Assembly: GCA_003454835.1 (NCBI GenBank)
Contig: DMTA01000363.1
Coordinates: 564 to 7,827 of the forward strand
Reading direction: 5' to 3'
Length of the DNA stretch: 7,264 nt
Origin: Achromobacter sp.
Lineage (GTDB): Bacteria > Pseudomonadota > Gammaproteobacteria > Burkholderiales > Burkholderiaceae_B
Shown one piece after another: positions 6,067-7,264 of this stretch. Every line of letters starts with the position of its first letter. Positions within the stretch are counted from its first letter, which is position 1. Below the pieces are notes generated by a model. The model was not told the DNA's origin. It saw only the letters and a program-made list of their open reading frames with translations, and ran no database searches. Made by a program: the position numbers and the translations under genes.

Positions 6067-7053
6067 ATGCACGGCATCACCCCCCTGCGCCTGGCGGCAG
6101 TCATCGCCACGGCTTTCGTTGCTTACGGCGCTCAGGCCGCCACGACGCTCACCATGACCACTGAGTACCCGGCCACCTCCATGCCGGGGCAAGGCGTGTC
6201 CACCTTTGCCGAGCTGGTGCGCGCCAAGTCGGCGGGCAACGTCATCATCGACACGAGTTTCGACGCGGCCAAGGGTATCAAGTCGGGCGACATGATCGAC
6301 GCGGTGCAGACGCGCAAGGTGGACGCAGGCGACGCCTTCGCCGGCGCGCTGGCCACGAAGTATCCGCTCTTCGGCGTGTCCTCCCTGCCCTTCCTGGCGG
6401 ACTCGCTGTCCAAAGCGCGCAACCTCAACAAGGCCGCCCGTCCGGCGTACGAGAAGCTGCTGGCCGCGCACGGCCAGAAGCTGCTCTACACCACGCCGTG
6501 GCCAGCGTCGGGCATCTGGTCCAAGCAGAAGGTGGACAGCGTGGCGGCGCTCAAGCGCCTGACCATTCGCACCTACGATGCGACGTCGCAGGACGTCATG
6601 CAGCGAGCCGGCGCAAAGGCGGAGAACATTTCGTTTGCGGACGCCATGCCGCGCATCGCATCGGGCGAGGTCACTGCGGTGCTGTCCTCCGGCGACGGCG
6701 GCGCGGGCCGCAAGTTGTGGGAATACCTGCCCCACTTCGCCGAGATCAACTACGCCATGCCGATCTCGGTGGCGACGATGAATCTGAAGGCCTACGAGGC
6801 GCTGGATGCGCGTTCACGCAAGGCCATCGATCAGGCGGCCGCGCAGACCGAAGCGGAGCAGTGGAAACGCATCGAGGGCCGCCTGCAGCAGAACTACGCG
6901 AACATGCGCAAGAACGGGGTCGCGATCAACACCGCCGTGCCGCCCGCGGTGCGCAAGGCGTTGCAGGACGCCTCGAAGGAATCGATCAACGCCTGGAAAG
7001 CGGCGGCGGGCCCGGAAGGGGCCGCCATTCTCAAGCAGGCGAGCAAGCGCTAG
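6067..7053 (+). CDS. TRAP transporter solute-binding protein (DctP family)
   Basis: A 328-residue exported protein. Residues 1-24 form a Sec signal peptide: a short N-terminus, hydrophobic core LAAVIATAFVAY, and cleavage probably after AQA (22-24). The mature part follows the DctP-type fold: an opening beta strand (TTLTMTTEYPATSMPG), then GDMIDAVQTRKVDAGDAFAG, SSLPFLADS and PWPASGIW. The family's substrate-carboxylate arginine appears as R168 in LKRLTIRTYDATS, followed by AGAKAENISFADAMPRIASGEVTAVLSS, the usual helix-strand after the site. It should capture a carboxylate-type solute in the periplasm for a DctQM permease; the ligand cannot be read. The RBS AGAGGAG (6054-6060) is 6 bases from the ATG. 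The membrane subunits dctQ and dctM are not adjacent: the next gene is convergent and upstream lies the toxin cassette. It is either an orphan receptor or partnered with a remote permease. Confidence 0.93.
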   Translation: MHGITPLRLAAVIATAFVAYGAQAATTLTMTTEYPATSMPGQGVSTFAELVRAKSAGNVIIDTSFDAAKGIKSGDMIDAVQTRKVDAGDAFAGALATKYPLFGVSSLPFLADSLSKARNLNKAARPAYEKLLAAHGQKLLYTTPWPASGIWSKQKVDSVAALKRLTIRTYDATSQDVMQRAGAKAENISFADAMPRIASGEVTAVLSSGDGGAGRKLWEYLPHFAEINYAMPISVATMNLKAYEALDARSRKAIDQAAAQTEAEQWKRIEGRLQQNYANMRKNGVAINTAVPPAVRKALQDASKESINAWKAAAGPEGAAILKQASKR

Positions 7054-7065
7054 ACGCAAACCGCG

Positions 7066-7101
7066 GCTAGTTGATGCCGGACAGCTAGTTATTGCCGGAC
7101 A
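7066..7101. repeat. Tandem 18-bp repeat at the 3' end of the MaoC-like gene
   Basis: 7066-7083 and 7084-7101 are adjacent direct copies, identical at 16 of 18 positions; the differences are the two central bases (GA versus AT). Read on the minus strand in the gene's frame, each copy encodes Leu-Ser-Gly-Xaa-Asn-stop (Asn in the functional copy, Ile in the outer one), so the gene end with its stop codon has been duplicated in tandem. Confidence 0.85.
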
Positions 7102-7264
7102 GATCGAACAGGCTGGTCGCGTCCATTTCCAGCACGCTTTCGTCGTGCTGGTTCACGACCGTCCACGCCCAGTTGATGATGCCCAGGTCCGGGCGCGAGG
7201 ACGAGTGGCGCGCGCCTTGCACGCGCGCGTGCAGGTGCAGGGTGTCGCCGGGTCGCACCGGCGT
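7085..7264 (-). CDS. MaoC-like dehydratase/hydratase, C-terminal part (5' end outside window)
   Basis: 59 codons plus TAG (7087-7085) are visible on the minus strand, open to the right edge. The residues begin with PVRPGDTLHLHARVQGAR, then SRPDLGIINWAWTVVNQ, then ESVLEMDATSLFDLSG. This follows the last strands of a hot-dog fold in MaoC-like proteins, where the R-PGD-L, S-SRPDLGI and V-NQ-ge-VL segments are typical. These enzymes hydrate or dehydrate enoyl-CoA/3-hydroxyacyl-CoA substrates in fatty-acid or aromatic-acid catabolism. The catalytic Asp/His region lies outside the window, so activity cannot be judged. It is convergent with the TRAP gene, 31 bases apart, and no intrinsic terminator separates them. 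Confidence 0.85.
   Translation of the reverse strand, partial: TPVRPGDTLHLHARVQGARHSSSRPDLGIINWAWTVVNQHDESVLEMDATSLFDLSGNN

Noticed and set aside
5635..6735. A 366-codon minus-strand frame spanning the immunity gene end, the intergenic gap and the TRAP gene
   Set aside because: It crosses two supported genes on the other strand and gives no recognisable protein; the TRAP gene has a signal peptide, family motifs and a good RBS.
1..7264. CRISPR arrays, insertion sequences, rRNA or tRNA genes
   Set aside because: No regularly spaced repeats, transposase reading frame with terminal repeats, or structural RNA sequence was found on either strand.

Overview
The window looks like chromosomal DNA of a betaproteobacterium, most likely Alcaligenaceae (Achromobacter/Bordetella type). 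The coding DNA is GC-rich with strong G/C third-position bias, the genes are catabolic and transport genes typical of that family, and the glutaryl-CoA dehydrogenase has the sequence expected there. This placement is inference from style and protein resemblance, not from a search.

Layout: (1) 1-893, minus strand, a LysR-type regulator running off the left edge. (2) Divergent from it, 1061-2743, plus strand, a 560-residue thiamine-diphosphate enzyme of the acetolactate-synthase/decarboxylase superfamily. The shared 167-bp gap holds a GCAATT-N5-AATTGC dyad that abuts a possible promoter. (3) 2899-4092, plus strand, gcdH, with its own ribosome binding site behind an AT-rich spacer, closed by a strong intrinsic terminator at 4140-4180. 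(4) 4367-5853, a two-gene cassette of visibly lower GC: a PAAR-tipped effector with a C-terminal polymorphic toxin type 44 domain, and a small membrane-anchored protein overlapping its stop codon, best read as the immunity protein. (5) 6067-7053, plus strand, an exported TRAP-type (DctP family) solute-binding protein. (6) 7085-7264, minus strand, the C-terminal end of a MaoC-like dehydratase/hydratase, convergent with the TRAP gene, whose last six codons including the stop are tandemly duplicated.

How the parts relate: the regulator and the ThDP enzyme form a classic divergent LysR-target pair. The ThDP enzyme and gcdH are co-directional and may both serve 2-oxo-acid/glutaryl-CoA catabolism, but the 155-bp gap and separate control signals make one operon uncertain. 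The toxin cassette is functionally unrelated to its neighbours and sits between a terminator and the TRAP gene, as expected for an orphan type VI secretion cargo island. It is the most interesting part of the window, because the partner protein's predicted topology points to a periplasmic site of toxin action, whereas the toxin family is usually labelled a predicted RNase.
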